NCBI GenBank assembly: GCA_002270565.1 | Contig: NQMI01000056.1 | Coordinates: 68,168 to 132,167 of the forward strand | Direction of reading: 5' to 3' | Origin: Stenocarpella maydis | Lineage: Eukaryota > Ascomycota > Sordariomycetes > Diaporthales > Diaporthaceae | DNA: 64,000 nucleotides | Shown here: piece after piece, positions 11,606-22,315 of the stretch | Layout: the number at the start of each line of letters is the position of its first letter | How positions within the stretch are numbered: the first letter of the stretch is position 1 | Program-made: the position numbers and the translations under genes | Notes under the pieces: generated by a model | Seen by the model: only the letters and a program-made list of their open reading frames with translations | Databases searched by the model: none | What the model was told of the DNA's origin: nothing

Positions 11606-11862
11606 GTAGTTAGGTAGTAATTAAGAGGAATAAGCTAGGCTATCATAAAGAGAATTAAGAAATTAGGCCCTAGGATTAGCATTTATATACTGGGTTCGGA
11701 ATCTAATTACAGCCACTCTAATGCCCCCAAAACACCAACTACCTATATAAGCTTATTTACTAAATAAATATCTATAGATTGTTTAAATTCCTATGTATAT
11801 AGCTTCAAAATTGGCTATGATACATATAAGTCAATGTGGTGATATTTGTATGTAGGTCCTCA

Positions 11863-11896
11863 TTCCACTAGTAGGGGTGTTCCACTAGTGGGGGTC
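11863..11896. repeat. Two tandem 17-bp units at the composition boundary
   Basis: ttccactagtaggggtg is followed immediately by ttccactagtgggggtc. They lie within a few bases of the point where AT-rich decayed DNA gives way to normal GC sequence. Confidence 0.6.
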
Positions 11897-13500
11897 AGAT
11901 GGTATGCCACCAGAATCATTACACGATTGCGGGCTTTCCTTTCCACTCCACAAAACTACCTGTGCTTTGCAATTTACGTTCTATCTGACGGCTTTTTATG
12001 ACAGTGAGCAACTGTCAAATAGAGCAAAGAGTACCTACCCGCCCCTGAAAACTTTGAGGATCTAAGAAGGGAAGATGGGCTGTGGTATAAACGCATCTTG
12101 GGGAGCTTCCTACAACGACCTCGTTGAATGCCATCTGCCTACTCCATGGGCACCTCCCCGAGCAGGGGATTGACCATTCTACCTCCGGTACAGAAACCTG
12201 ACGCTCCTGTGGCATGACCTAACTCCCACACTGCAAAACGCTTCTCCAAGCCTATCTATGAGAGCCTAGTTACATTGCTTTTTCCACTTCGGTATTGCAG
12301 TGACGGTTCGTCATTGATCGCTCTTCTGCGCAACCCGGGATTTCCTTTGATTGCCCCCAATACTGGTCAAACACGTATCGGCGTGCAGGAAGGCAACAAT
12401 AGTTGCCTCATACGCCTTCCTGCAGTGCAGGCTGCAGGCGCCCATAGTTAGCCCGAACCACTCCAGACAGCAGCGGGGCGCAAAGAGCAGAAGCAAGTAC
12501 CCCGGTCACGGAGTACTGAAATTTGAAACCTGCTCGTATAAACAGTTCTTTTGCAAGTTTGCCTAGTTGCCTTACTGCTGTGGCTTTTTCAGCTTTCTTG
12601 CCTTACGGCTATTGTATTGAGATGTCTTGGTTTGGGTGTACACCACATATGTAGTTCAACCAATAGTGCTACCGGAACAAGAAGGTTGTCCAATTCTCTG
12701 ATGCCAATTCTGCCTAGTAGCCCATGTATGCAGAGAGGTGCAGAAATCCAGCTCCTATCTATGCAGTATTGTTTCTTTTCCTGCAACATTAGCCCGGGCG
12801 AGAACACCCGCCTTCTATGTAGATGCCTCAAGGGCCACAGGGAAGATTGCAGGTTCCAGATGTTCATATGCATGCCTTCAAGCCCGGAACAACACGCGAG
12901 AAAGGCGAGTTGTGTCCCGTCAATCGGATATCTGTCCGGCGGAACAGGGCTCATCAAGCTCCGGATAAAGAGGCAACAACAGCATTGAGATTCGGCTGCA
13001 GCAGCATCGCAGAAATACGTAAGTGTGGCTGTACTAACATGGATTCGCCTATGAAAATTGTAACAGGTAAACGCGACCCCGTGACGCAGCCAGCCACAGT
13101 GATTACATACATATGGACATCAAGGCTGAGATCGAGGTGCTCAGGTGCTGTGGGTTACTTGACCCTTGTACCTCACAAGGAGGAAATGCTCCGAGGAAAT
13201 GCACCCTCCAGACATCTGGGTGTGATTTACACGTTTCCTCCTCGTGAGAGAAGAGGTCCAGATAAATCGGTGGCAACAGAAGCCGCGCTGGGGTTGACGT
13301 AGGTGAGATTTTCTCGCGGCAAGCCCCCCGCTCATCTCCCAGGTCCCCCGATTTTCGGAGAAGGTAAGCGAGTTCCTGTTCGCTTCGGATAATCCCATAG
13401 ACTCCCTGCATGTGCAAAAGCAACTTTAGAATATTGGATCTCCGGTTCTTGGCACCACGCAGCAAGCGTGAGAGGACCTGAGATTATACTTCACGCCAAA
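11897..13500. other. Intergenic region, no supported gene
   Basis: Balanced-GC sequence. Overlapping open frames of 120-160 codons occur on both strands around 12,550-13,465, but they lie opposite each other, show no family motif and have no consistent splice pattern. I see no gene here. It includes the sequence downstream of the zinc-finger gene. Confidence 0.5.
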
Positions 13501-14793
13501 TCAGACGCTGGGGGCCTTCCTCAAGGGCCCGTGGCTTTTGTGCCCGTCGCCAAGACGCCATTTCAATGGTGTCAGGTGGGCATTTGCGAAATGATCGACG
13601 AGATCCTTGGTTGACACATACAGAATCGGATCCCTCTCCCCACACACACCCCAACGACAGCAAAGGGTGGCTCTGGCATCTTCGGTGTGCACGCTGCGGA
13701 CGTGCTTCTGGAGGGTTTCCAAGTTGTTCAGGCTCGCCTTGCAATCTTTCCACTCGCACTGGTGCTGAATGAACTTGGGTTCCGTCCTGTCGTAGATTTC
13801 TCGAGGCGTAGGCGAAGCTGTTCTAGACGGCATGCCCGAGCCTGAGGGCGATTTTGGGCTTGAAGGCGGTTCGGGGCTGCTTTCGAGCAATGGGGGTATT
13901 CTGTAGTCTGGTCTTTTCAAGACTCTCTTTGGCCTCGCCGGAACAGCGTTGGGGCTTCCTCGTTGGCGAGCTTCCGAGCTGGCCTCGGGAGCTGTTGATG
14001 GTTGTGAAGGTAGTTGTACAGTTGCTGGCCCGCAAGACTCGGTGACTGGACCAGCCTGGCCCACGTCGGAGATGTTGGACATCGACTTCGCCCTCCACAC
14101 CTGAATCTCGGCCACAGAGTCCGCTCTCAGTTCTCCGACAGTAGTTTTGTAATTGTTCTGTGCGGCTAGCGCAGCCGCCTCAACCGATATCGTACCGAGG
14201 CCAAAGTTCGTGGTCGACAGAGTAGTGTCGAGTCCGAGACTGGAATGATGCCAAAACTCGTGGAGTCTGCCTTCGCGCTCAGCCTCATCTTTGGCTCGCA
14301 GGTAGCCATGCCAGCCACGGCCAAGGCGGTCCAGCTCTCTCGCAATGGTGACACCTCTGAATTCATTGTAGTTGGGATCCCTTCTCAACCTTGTCCTGAG
14401 TGTTTCGATTTCCTGCTCCGTCAGACTGAAGAATGGTGGGTTGTTGACGAGAGATGTGGAAGGAGCGTGGCCAGGCCTTGGAGATGAAATCAGTGGCTTG
14501 GATTTGTCCTCCTCCGGGGATCTCTGTGGGACTTTGGGAGTCTTGTACGGTCGCGCGCCACTGATTTCGTGGCCCCCAGAACGACCCTTGCGCTTGGTGG
14601 TTGTGGCCAGCTGAAAGTGACTTGGACTCTCAGCATGAGTGATGGAGGAGTCGGGGAGCTTTCGGGCGTCTTCCATTTTCCTCAGCTGGTATCTGGGGCC
14701 TTCACTGAATGAAGGTCGCGATTTTACAGCTTTCAAACCCGTCGATTTCCCTCGCGAGGCTGGCAGATGTGAGACTGACGGAGAAGAAGGCAT
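13501..14793 (-). CDS. C2H2 zinc-finger protein (single exon, 430 aa)
   Basis: The protein has a basic, Ser/Pro-rich N-terminal half (residues 1-115). A charged, probably helical region follows (121-181) containing FFSLTEQEIETL and ARELDRLGRGW, then a Pro/Ser-rich linker and two C-terminal C2H2 fingers. Finger 1 uses Cys346, Cys351, His364 and His369 (C-x4-C-x12-H-x4-H). Finger 2 uses Cys379, Cys384, His401 and His406, with a long 16-residue loop. Proteins with this paired-finger arrangement are known as hypothetical C2H2 proteins in Sordariomycetes, presumed nuclear and DNA- or protein-binding; targets are unknown. The first in-frame ATG is used as start, and no intron is needed. It faces away from the broken plus-strand gene at 15,080. 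Role as a transcription factor is inference from the fingers. Confidence 0.8.
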   Translation of the reverse strand: MPSSPSVSHLPASRGKSTGLKAVKSRPSFSEGPRYQLRKMEDARKLPDSSITHAESPSHFQLATTTKRKGRSGGHEISGARPYKTPKVPQRSPEEDKSKPLISSPRPGHAPSTSLVNNPPFFSLTEQEIETLRTRLRRDPNYNEFRGVTIARELDRLGRGWHGYLRAKDEAEREGRLHEFWHHSSLGLDTTLSTTNFGLGTISVEAAALAAQNNYKTTVGELRADSVAEIQVWRAKSMSNISDVGQAGPVTESCGPATVQLPSQPSTAPEASSEARQRGSPNAVPARPKRVLKRPDYRIPPLLESSPEPPSSPKSPSGSGMPSRTASPTPREIYDRTEPKFIQHQCEWKDCKASLNNLETLQKHVRSVHTEDARATLCCRWGVCGERDPILYVSTKDLVDHFANAHLTPLKWRLGDGHKSHGPLRKAPSV

Positions 14794-15079
14794 GGCGAGA
14801 TGCTACTCTTCTCACAAGGTTTGGGACCACTGGACACACGATATGTCGCTCGATTGCGCGTCGTCTTGCAATGTCGTAAACAAATTAGTTTTGTGCTTGA
14901 AAATGTGCTGTCAACCGAGCGCAAATGCAAACGGACGGGAGCTTCTTGAGTGGCGCACGGGCCTTTTATAATACCTCAGGATCAGGAAGGTACTTATTTT
15001 TGTCAACCAAAAGAGCCGGAGCCAATGTGAAACAAATCATGTAGGCACGCTTTTAAATTTTCAACGACCTTTTTGGCTG

Positions 15080-15403
15080 ATGCCTGAGATTCTCAAAAGT
15101 CCATATTTCGAAACCACGGACATTGAGTCGGACGAGGCAGAGGAAGAAAGAGAAAAACGAGGACAGGGTACCAGGCACAGGCGGATGAGTTTGCATTGCG
15201 ATTTAACTGAGACACTGGCAAGTTCAACGTGTCCGCAAATTGGCTCAGCAGATGCCAACAACTTCCCTACCAGCTCTGGGCCTGACGCCTCATTCCAATG
15301 GCCCCAGTTCCGTCGTCGACCTGACTGGTGACGAGAACCAGGCCGTCCGCACAGCGCAGCCTCCAGGCGCCGGGTCCAACATGCCGAAACCAATCCCTAT
15401 CTA
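15080..15403 (+). pseudogene. Broken or mis-read small gene with a SUMO-interacting-like motif
   Basis: A frame starting at 15,080 (MPEILKSPYFETTDIESDEA, then a Glu/Arg-rich stretch) looks like real acidic protein for about 30 codons. From about 15,212 a different frame is the protein-like one: QVQRVRKLAQQMP, then PSSVVDLTGDENQ, ending at a TAA near 15,403. VVDLTGDE fits a SUMO-interacting motif (hydrophobic-hydrophobic-D-L-T with acidic tail). Joining the two parts by an intron from the GT at ~15,169 to the AG at ~15,211 gives only ~44 bp and the wrong phase. I therefore read it as frameshifted or as exons of a gene whose other parts I cannot place. It is divergent from the zinc-finger gene. 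Confidence 0.35.
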
Positions 15404-15606
15404 AGATATACTTAATTATCTACGTAATGAACGGATAATCAAGTTCAACTCATTTATAACCAGGCGTCTATGTTTGGTGCTAATTTTGGGGGAGCGGGTG
15501 TATTACGAGTAGATAATATGAGAGTACCTAGGTATGTGAGGATTGCTGGGTGTCGGTGTCCGAACTCGTGCTGTCTGCCTGATTCCAGTCCCGTAATCAA
15601 TTGAAT

Positions 15607-15636
15607 CAATGTAATCCGATTCCGTGGATTGCATTG
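15607..15636. repeat. Imperfect palindrome (11-bp arms)
   Basis: caatgtaatcc and ggattgcattg pair at 10 of 11 positions around an 8-bp loop, about 80 bp before the foldback element. The single mismatch is a transition. Confidence 0.6.
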
Positions 15637-15714
15637 TGCAATCTATCCATGCAATCAAAGGGCTGATATCCCTCGGGAACTGGGCGACTGGTATCGTAGG
15701 TCGCTTGGCATGGA

Positions 15715-15832
15715 CAGTTCGATCCCCGTAATTATATCCATGTGGGTAGACACAACACAGCCAACGCTGGACTGCGCTATATTGTGGGCTTTTCTTTGTA
15801 CCTACGTGGATATAATTACAAGGGTCGGACTG
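15715..15832. mobile_element. 118-bp foldback/MITE-like element
   Basis: Two 34-bp arms, 15,715-15,748 and 15,799-15,832, are inverted copies matching at 28 of 34 positions around a 50-bp centre. All six differences are transitions. The arms begin CAGT, and the inner part is GTAATTATATCC in both. A clear target-site duplication was not seen. The size and long terminal inverted repeats fit a non-autonomous DNA element; transition-only divergence fits RIP. No coding capacity. Confidence 0.55.
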
Positions 15833-17230
15833 CAGAATTGCAAGTCATTCCCGAGTACACATGCACCCAAAGACGGCTGATCATAACGCGCACTTGAACA
15901 ACTTTGAAGAAAATAAGTTTTGCTTAACTCAGCATGAAAAGCCTCATTCTTTTGTTTAGTAAGCGCATACCTACCTAGGCAGGTAAGCCGACTGCCAACA
16001 GTATATTCTCACTCACCAGCGGTTTCCAACAAGAACCTGAGCTGATTGTTCAGGCCGAATGAAGTCAAGCTCTGGTTGCCTTATTTCACCATAAAAGTAC
16101 ATAGGCATCATTTTGTACTTTTCCGGGATTTCGGGAGCTTTGCAGAGTCTAAATTTGAAATGCCCCAGCTCGTCACACTTTACACTGTGGTGAGCGTCGA
16201 TCCGACGTAGCAGTTGGTGCTCAGCCCCTATCCTTACGCGGTCTGCAGTTATTCGGATTTACCTAGGGTAAATTCCGGAATAGCACTTGCGGACTCAGAT
16301 AACAACCCGAATCCGACTCGTAGGCTTTATTCTCAAATATTCGTCACCATGAGCCACTTGCAGGCTGGTCAGCTGTGGGCACATGTCCCGGAGCATGCCA
16401 CACAAATGGCCGCCCGGAGCTTTTAACATGTCCGATTTTCAGCTCTTCAGGAGGGGCTTTTTAGATGCCTCGTTGCCTTTTTCTTGATACAAAGACCTAC
16501 GGAATTCGGGGTCTGTGAATACATGATGTGGCAATTAGTTGCCTTCTTTCCGAGATTGTGCCAATGCGTGCTGAGCCTCTTGGCCCCGGGCGTCGTCTAC
16601 TTGGCCTGAATTGGCAATGGTATCTATCGTCTGACCGATGGAAAGAAAACGTCACTGAAGTACGCATACTCCAATGAAGCCGCGCTCAATGGTCCTCATC
16701 TACCACACCCCGTCTTAAGCCTCGGGCCATGAAAAAGCGCCGTGTGAAATTGGACCCGGAGTAGTTCCAAACCAGTCAATCATGAGCAGATATCGAATAG
16801 CCGCTCGGGTCAGATGAACTGTGTACTTGGGACCACACACATCGTTACGTATCAGGCTATCAGGGATTCTACGGGAAACAATACCTGCCGCAATGCGATC
16901 AGCACCAGCCAAGCGCTGCCGTGCGCTTTCTTCGGCTGAGACCATCCAACATCGTCCTGGAGCTCAATACCGCCAAGCGAATGCCTCCCTCAAGCAGAAC
17001 TAGTACAATCCCACACGTGCCTAGGAACATGCTCTCGACTGGGATTGTCCTCCCCGAGAAAGTACTTGCTCTACGCTGAACAGCCTTGACATTTCCGTCG
17101 TCACATTCCTCACCCTGTCACAGAAGAAGCCTATGCAAATTGAAACATTCACACCAGATAGCACGAGCAGCGATTTGACTCTTTATATCTGAACTACTCA
17201 GATGAATTACAACAACATAAATCATGTCGG

Positions 17231-20115
17231 TTAAGCTGCCTCAGCAGCGTATTTAACATTGAATGGGACCGTTATCACGGTATCCCAATCCTTGGCGTCG
17301 GTAGCATTGCCAAAAATTCTCAGCCCAGAGACGGCAAGCTGGTATGTCCCTTCAGGTAGCACCGTCCCGTCTGCCATCCGACCTTTGAAGAAGGCAGTGC
17401 GGGCCTCGCTTGGTGCGAATGGGACGGGGTAGCGCGGCAGGGTTCCCACGCTCTCGAACCGGTCAAAGAAGGGCGTGGTTGGGAGGCTGGTGCCGTTGCC
17501 CACCGAGACGGCGAGGATGTCGAGGCGCAGTTCTGCCGTACCCACCGTCGGGTGGATGGCAACATTGGGCACTGTCGCCTGATCGCCGCGGTCGGTGTTG
17601 ATAAAGGTCTCGGGACTTGGCCGTGCGATCGTGTAGGTCTTGTTGGCCTCGGCGGGGATGTTGTAATCCGCCAGGAACACGTTCCTCGGGTCGAGTACTG
17701 GTATCGACACCATGCTGCCTGCAACTCCCAGGTAAGGCAGGACGAGTGACTGCTCGTCCGACTTGAGGGTCACGTAACCGCTGTAGACGGGCAGCAGCGT
17801 GGCGTTCAGGCCTTCTGGCGGAGTGACGGTCACCGTGACGTTCTCAGAACCCCCGGCCGGGACAACAACTTTGTCAGCGCTGAAGGACAACTCAGCCCAT
17901 GCGTCAACTATCGTGTTAGAGGCAAGCAGTGCTCCATTATATCCCTCCCGGAATGTGTTCAGGGTCACTGCCTTCGCATGGCCCAGCGTGAGAGTTACGT
18001 CGCTGGAGCCAGTGTTCTGAATACTGAACGACTGGGTGCCGACAAAGTTGTCCGTATCGTTTAGAGCTATTCCATCCGTGCTGAGGACTATGGTCGAGTG
18101 TGCCGCATCATACGCCTGCACCAAACCGGCACCTTGCTGCGCAACGGAGGCGAGGAGTCCGCTGGTGTTGTTGCCGCTCCCGATCGGGGCTTGCGGCTTG
18201 GCCGTGGACGAGAGAAGACTCCGAATCGTCTTCGGGTCGCTGGATCCTCTTGCCTCCTTGAGCAGAGCGTAGATGGAAGCCACGTGTGGAGCGGCCATGG
18301 AAGTACCGGACATGATCTTGTATGCCCCCATGACCACAGGATACAGACCAGGGATCTGTCCGCCTGGTGCGAGGTACTGAGGCGACAGGCTGAGCTCCCA
18401 AGATGGGCCGAATGATGTGAAGTCGCTGATCGTACCGCCTTTGACCGTGCTTTCTACCTCTTCATAGTAGAAAGCTGGCGAAGCGGTCTGGTTAACGGCA
18501 CTGGTGTTGTTGAGGTTCGGAAGTGATACCGTGATCTTGTTTCCTTGGGCCAGCAGACCATTCAAGGCCTCACCCCTATAAGGAGGAACGGTACCAACGC
18601 CACTTATTCCATCAACATAGAGAAACTGTTCATCGACAGTGCTATGCAGTAATGTCAACATGACTATCCATACTCCAACAGCGTACCGCCACTAGATCCC
18701 AAAGAGACTTACGTATTGTCCCGGGCATAGTACAAGATATATCGTCCTCCTCTGGCCTGGATGTTAGTAGCCTGATCGATCGGGTAGCACCTAGTCGCCT
18801 GGGAGTCAGGAACCTCAAGAAGGATCAACTTCGCGGACAGGTCCGGCATGTCGTCAGGTAGGGGACTGCATGCGTCGGTACCGAGGCTGTGAAGGTCGAG
18901 AGTCAGGTTGTCCTCGGCAAACGGTGGTTCACCAGGCACGAAGCCGAACTCCTCAGACTCGGTCGCGTTGCCGACAGTGAAGGATGCAGCCATCTCAAAG
19001 ATAGGCTGCACTTGATTCTGCACGGCACCCGTCCCACCCACGCCAGCGCCAACAGCAGGCGTAAGAGCGGCGAAGACGCCGTCGACGCCGTCGTTGCCCT
19101 CGGAAATTAGAACTGGCACACCTGCCTCAACAATTCGGGCGACTGCGACGGAAATGGCTTCCTGTGGCCACGCTGACGGACTGCATCGCGAACAAAAGGT
19201 CAGCAATACTCCCCGGGCAGGGATAAGTAGCGACCGAGATAGTAAGCCAGAGACTTACTAGCCGTTGGAGCAGCTGATTATGTCAGCCCCATCCTCAAAG
19301 GCCCTGTTGAATCCCGCAATCATCAACTCATTGGTGCTGCCGCCGCCGCGACCCCAGACTCTGTAGGCCAGGAGCTTGACGCCAGGTGCCCCGCCAGGGA
19401 AACCGAGCAAATTATGCTTGGCCTGCGCAGCAATTATCCCAGCGACGTGCGTGCCATGCCCCATGAATTCGTCGTAAGGATCCCCGTCAGGGTGTGCGGG
19501 AATGCCAGTCTCGGGGTTCATGTCGTCTCCGGAGAAGTCGTAGCCACCCTCCACGAGACACCCGGGCCCGAAACACCCGCCCAGAGCCGGGTGCGTGTAG
19601 TCAACACCACTATCAACAACGGCCACGCGCACGCCATTGCCCGTGTAACCCTCTGCGTGTAGCTTGTCGATCTGGGTCTGAATGTGGGGGGCGAAGGTCG
19701 TGGTGTTGCTGTTCTCGTCCACGTCTCGAGGCGCATGGCGACGGCCAGCGGGGCCGTACATCCGGGAGGGCTTGGGGGCCTCTTGGCTGATGTAGACGGT
19801 CCGAACTGGCCAGACATTTTTCACGTTGCGCTTAGCCCTGACCTTCTCCATGAAACCTTCAGCGTCGTGGCTGCCATCTGTCGCAACGTTTCGAACCTGG
19901 AAGGACGCGGCGTTGAAGACGCTGGACCGGAGGTCGCGACGGTGGTCTACAGCGACCCCCTCGTCACGGGCCAACGCCTGGTACAAGGAGTCGGGTCCAT
20001 CGGCATCATTGTCGAGCTCCACAATATATGCTCCGCGCACGACATCAGCCGAGGTGGACGAGACGACGGTCCGACTTGCGAGCAGAACTGCCCAGATTGC
20101 TTGTGACACCCTCAT
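17231..20115 (-). CDS. Secreted subtilisin-like serine protease (S8, 3 exons, 911 aa)
   Basis: Exons are 20115-19259, 19180-18713 and 18641-17231, with introns of 78 and 71 bp (GTAAGT donors) and phase intact. A hydrophobic signal peptide (~1-23) is followed by an I9-type propeptide (~27-110). The catalytic triad is visible: Asp168 in VVDSGVDYTHP, His220 in GHGTHVAG and Ser556 in GTSMAAPH. The long insert between His and Ser contains a protease-associated (PA) type region, and the C-terminal third is beta-rich, resembling the Fn3-like domain of minor extracellular protease/C5a-peptidase-type subtilases. Many N-x-S/T sites fit secretion. The role is likely degradation of extracellular protein; in Hypocreales such enzymes often act on host or litter substrates, which is inference here. 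Full length with all key residues. The second acceptor was fixed at 18,642 because an acceptor nearer 18,662 would break the frame. Confidence 0.9.
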
Positions 20116-22315
20116 CCTGCAGAACGAACGAGCGGCTCGATGGGATGAGAGAGAGGAGCCAGTGAGGACGCAATCACATCTCGTCTGGCGTGGGTGTGTT
20201 TATGAAGGAAGATTGCTTCCGAGGTCCATTTCTGGCCTCCTGAGCCGCGACCCATTTCCTTGCCGATCCGTGACCCATAATTCCTTTCAATTAAGAAGAC
20301 ATGCGATTTTTTGGCAGTCGACGACCAGCCTATGTGGGCATAGTGGAGGCCGGATTCTCGTATTGGAAGGCTTGGCAGGTTGTAGGGTACGCAACACGGG
20401 AATGCGTTATGAAAACATGTGGCCCACCGGCTCTCGGAAACGGCGCCTAGGATGTATACTATTTATTTACTTATCCATCCTTTTGAACGGAGCTGTGAAG
20501 CAGAGAATTCTGGAGCTGAGGCCGGCGGCCGTTGCTGCCCTACGGACAACCTTAGATTTAAGCTTAATCCGATGTCTAGTGCACTAGTTAGCAGCTGAGG
20601 GTCAGAGCTGCAACGCCCAATAGTGCAAATAAGAATGTTGATCACGCTACCTCGGTTTAACTTCCCCAGCCCGGGATCGGCGCACCCCCTGATCCCACGG
20701 GCAGTTGACACGAACACCGCCAATTCAAGGCCCAAGCTTCAGGTGTCCGCATCCATGTCAGTATATCCGTTGAGACATGCCGTACCTAGCCAATCAGGGG
20801 AACGATCACCTGGCCAATTCTACATACATATGAAGTGAATCTGGTAGTAATTGTACGTGTTGAATAGGTGTGATGGTAGGGGCGGGTAGTTTGGGAGTGA
20901 GTGTTTGGGTGGTTGTCATGGGAGTTGACGGTGGTTGCGGTAGTTTGAAATTCAGCCTCGTTTACACCCTAGATGTCTCAGTGTGACCTTTGATATGGCG
21001 TGTACTAACACGCGGCTCTTTAAAATTGGTGCAAGTCTTGATAAATTGGATTTTATGGGCCGTGATCCGTTTCTCCGAAATCAGACACCTGGATATCCGC
21101 AGCCATAAAACGGAGGGTACATATGGTGGGATTCATGGAAAGGTGCTCACGGAGAGATTGTAAAGCGCGGCCGGTAGCAGTTCGGCTTTAATAATCCACC
21201 AACGTTGTAACCAAATGCATTTGAGGGAAAAAAAAAAGGCAAACCATTCCATCTTCCACAAGTGGCCACATAATATATATTCATGTAATACGAACAAGTG
21301 CCTAGGTTTAGCTGCCGTATGGGGCATCGCTAGCCGGGCCCTAAAGTGCAGACAAGAAGACAGTCCAGCAGAGCGCCAGCCTCAGATTGCATGCTCTCTA
21401 GGCAATGTCCAGTTTATTCGTCCTATATTCATACATAGTATGCCAGATAAACTATAGTTAATAAGCCTATATCAACAGAAAATTTTAATGTCTGATAGTC
21501 CCATCTCGGCTTATATTATTCGTTGTTGGGAAAGACTGAACTCAAAGCCGTGTTGCCCCGGGCGTCGTGGTCCTCATATCGACGTCAATATTCCTCGCCA
21601 ATGTGATCTTTTAAGGTATAACTCACCGTTTCAAACAGCGCAGTATATTTATTACTTCTCCTAGTAATCAGGATGTCGCGTTGGGCGTGGCTAGGTGCTG
21701 ACAGTTCGTCTTGGTTGTCGGTGTTAGGTATGGTTGTCGGACGTGGGTGTCTCAATTTCTACCTGGTTTCACACCCTTGGTATAGGAATTAATTTCCTAT
21801 GTGCAGGTTAGGTGTGTGAACTAGGTCTCTGTGTCAGGTAATACTGGACGTGGGTGTATGGGCGACTGGAAGATGAGAAAGGTTACTTCACGCTCACAGT
21901 ATACCGATGTAACCTCCTTTCTTTGCAGGTGCCAATGCCCGGTTCCATATAAACTCTTTATTGTTCAAACGAGTTTATCAATGCGGCAAATTGAATTCCA
22001 GAAACTATTCATATAAGAGGTGCTTGTTAGTGACAAATCACCTTTACGGGAAGGGTGAAAGCGTACTCTGACGACATGACTTTTTGAGTATCTCAGACGA
22101 AATTAATAGGTGGCCCAGGCTTAGGCCCAGGTCCTTATTCTATTTTTTTTAATATGTATTTTTGTGTCCTTTTCATTCAGAACTCTACCAAATCAAAACT
22201 CTTTTCGACACTCCGTTTCCATTCGATTTGCATTGACAACGGAAGACCTTGACGAAACAACCTTGCCCGTGGGCTGGGTATGCCAGGAGACCAGCCCATC
22301 CTATCCCGACTTCTC
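20116..22315. other. Intergenic region, no supported gene
   Basis: Upstream of the subtilase and downstream of the next minus-strand gene. Only short opposing open frames are present. The motif ggacgtgggtgt occurs at ~21,738 and ~21,844. No RNA gene recognised. Confidence 0.5.

Larger units (their letters stand above)
9940..11880. other. AT-rich decayed repeat DNA downstream of copia remnant
   Basis: AT-rich tail of the transposon block. It should contain the 3' LTR of the copia element, but I could not match any part of it to the sequence upstream of 4912. Recognisable pieces are a pol III-like box pair near 11,100-11,220, a cluster of inverted repeats at 11,295-11,390 and a transposase fragment at 11,477-11,605, listed separately. 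Confidence 0.6.
15404..17230. other. Intergenic region with short palindromes and a foldback element
   Basis: No supportable gene. The region holds an 11-bp hairpin at 15,607-15,636 and the foldback element at 15,715-15,832. The rest is unremarkable sequence downstream of the subtilase gene. Confidence 0.5.

Noticed and set aside
12551..13465. Open frames of 120-160 codons on both strands
   Set aside because: Mutually antisense, no homology cue, no splice support.
15710..15745. B-box-like gttcgatccc suggesting a tRNA
   Set aside because: No T stem or acceptor pairing; the sequence is explained by the arm of the foldback element.
18642..18665. Acceptor GATAG near 18,664 for the second subtilase intron
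   Set aside because: It leads to an in-frame stop within seven codons; the CATAG acceptor at 18,642-18,643 keeps the frame.
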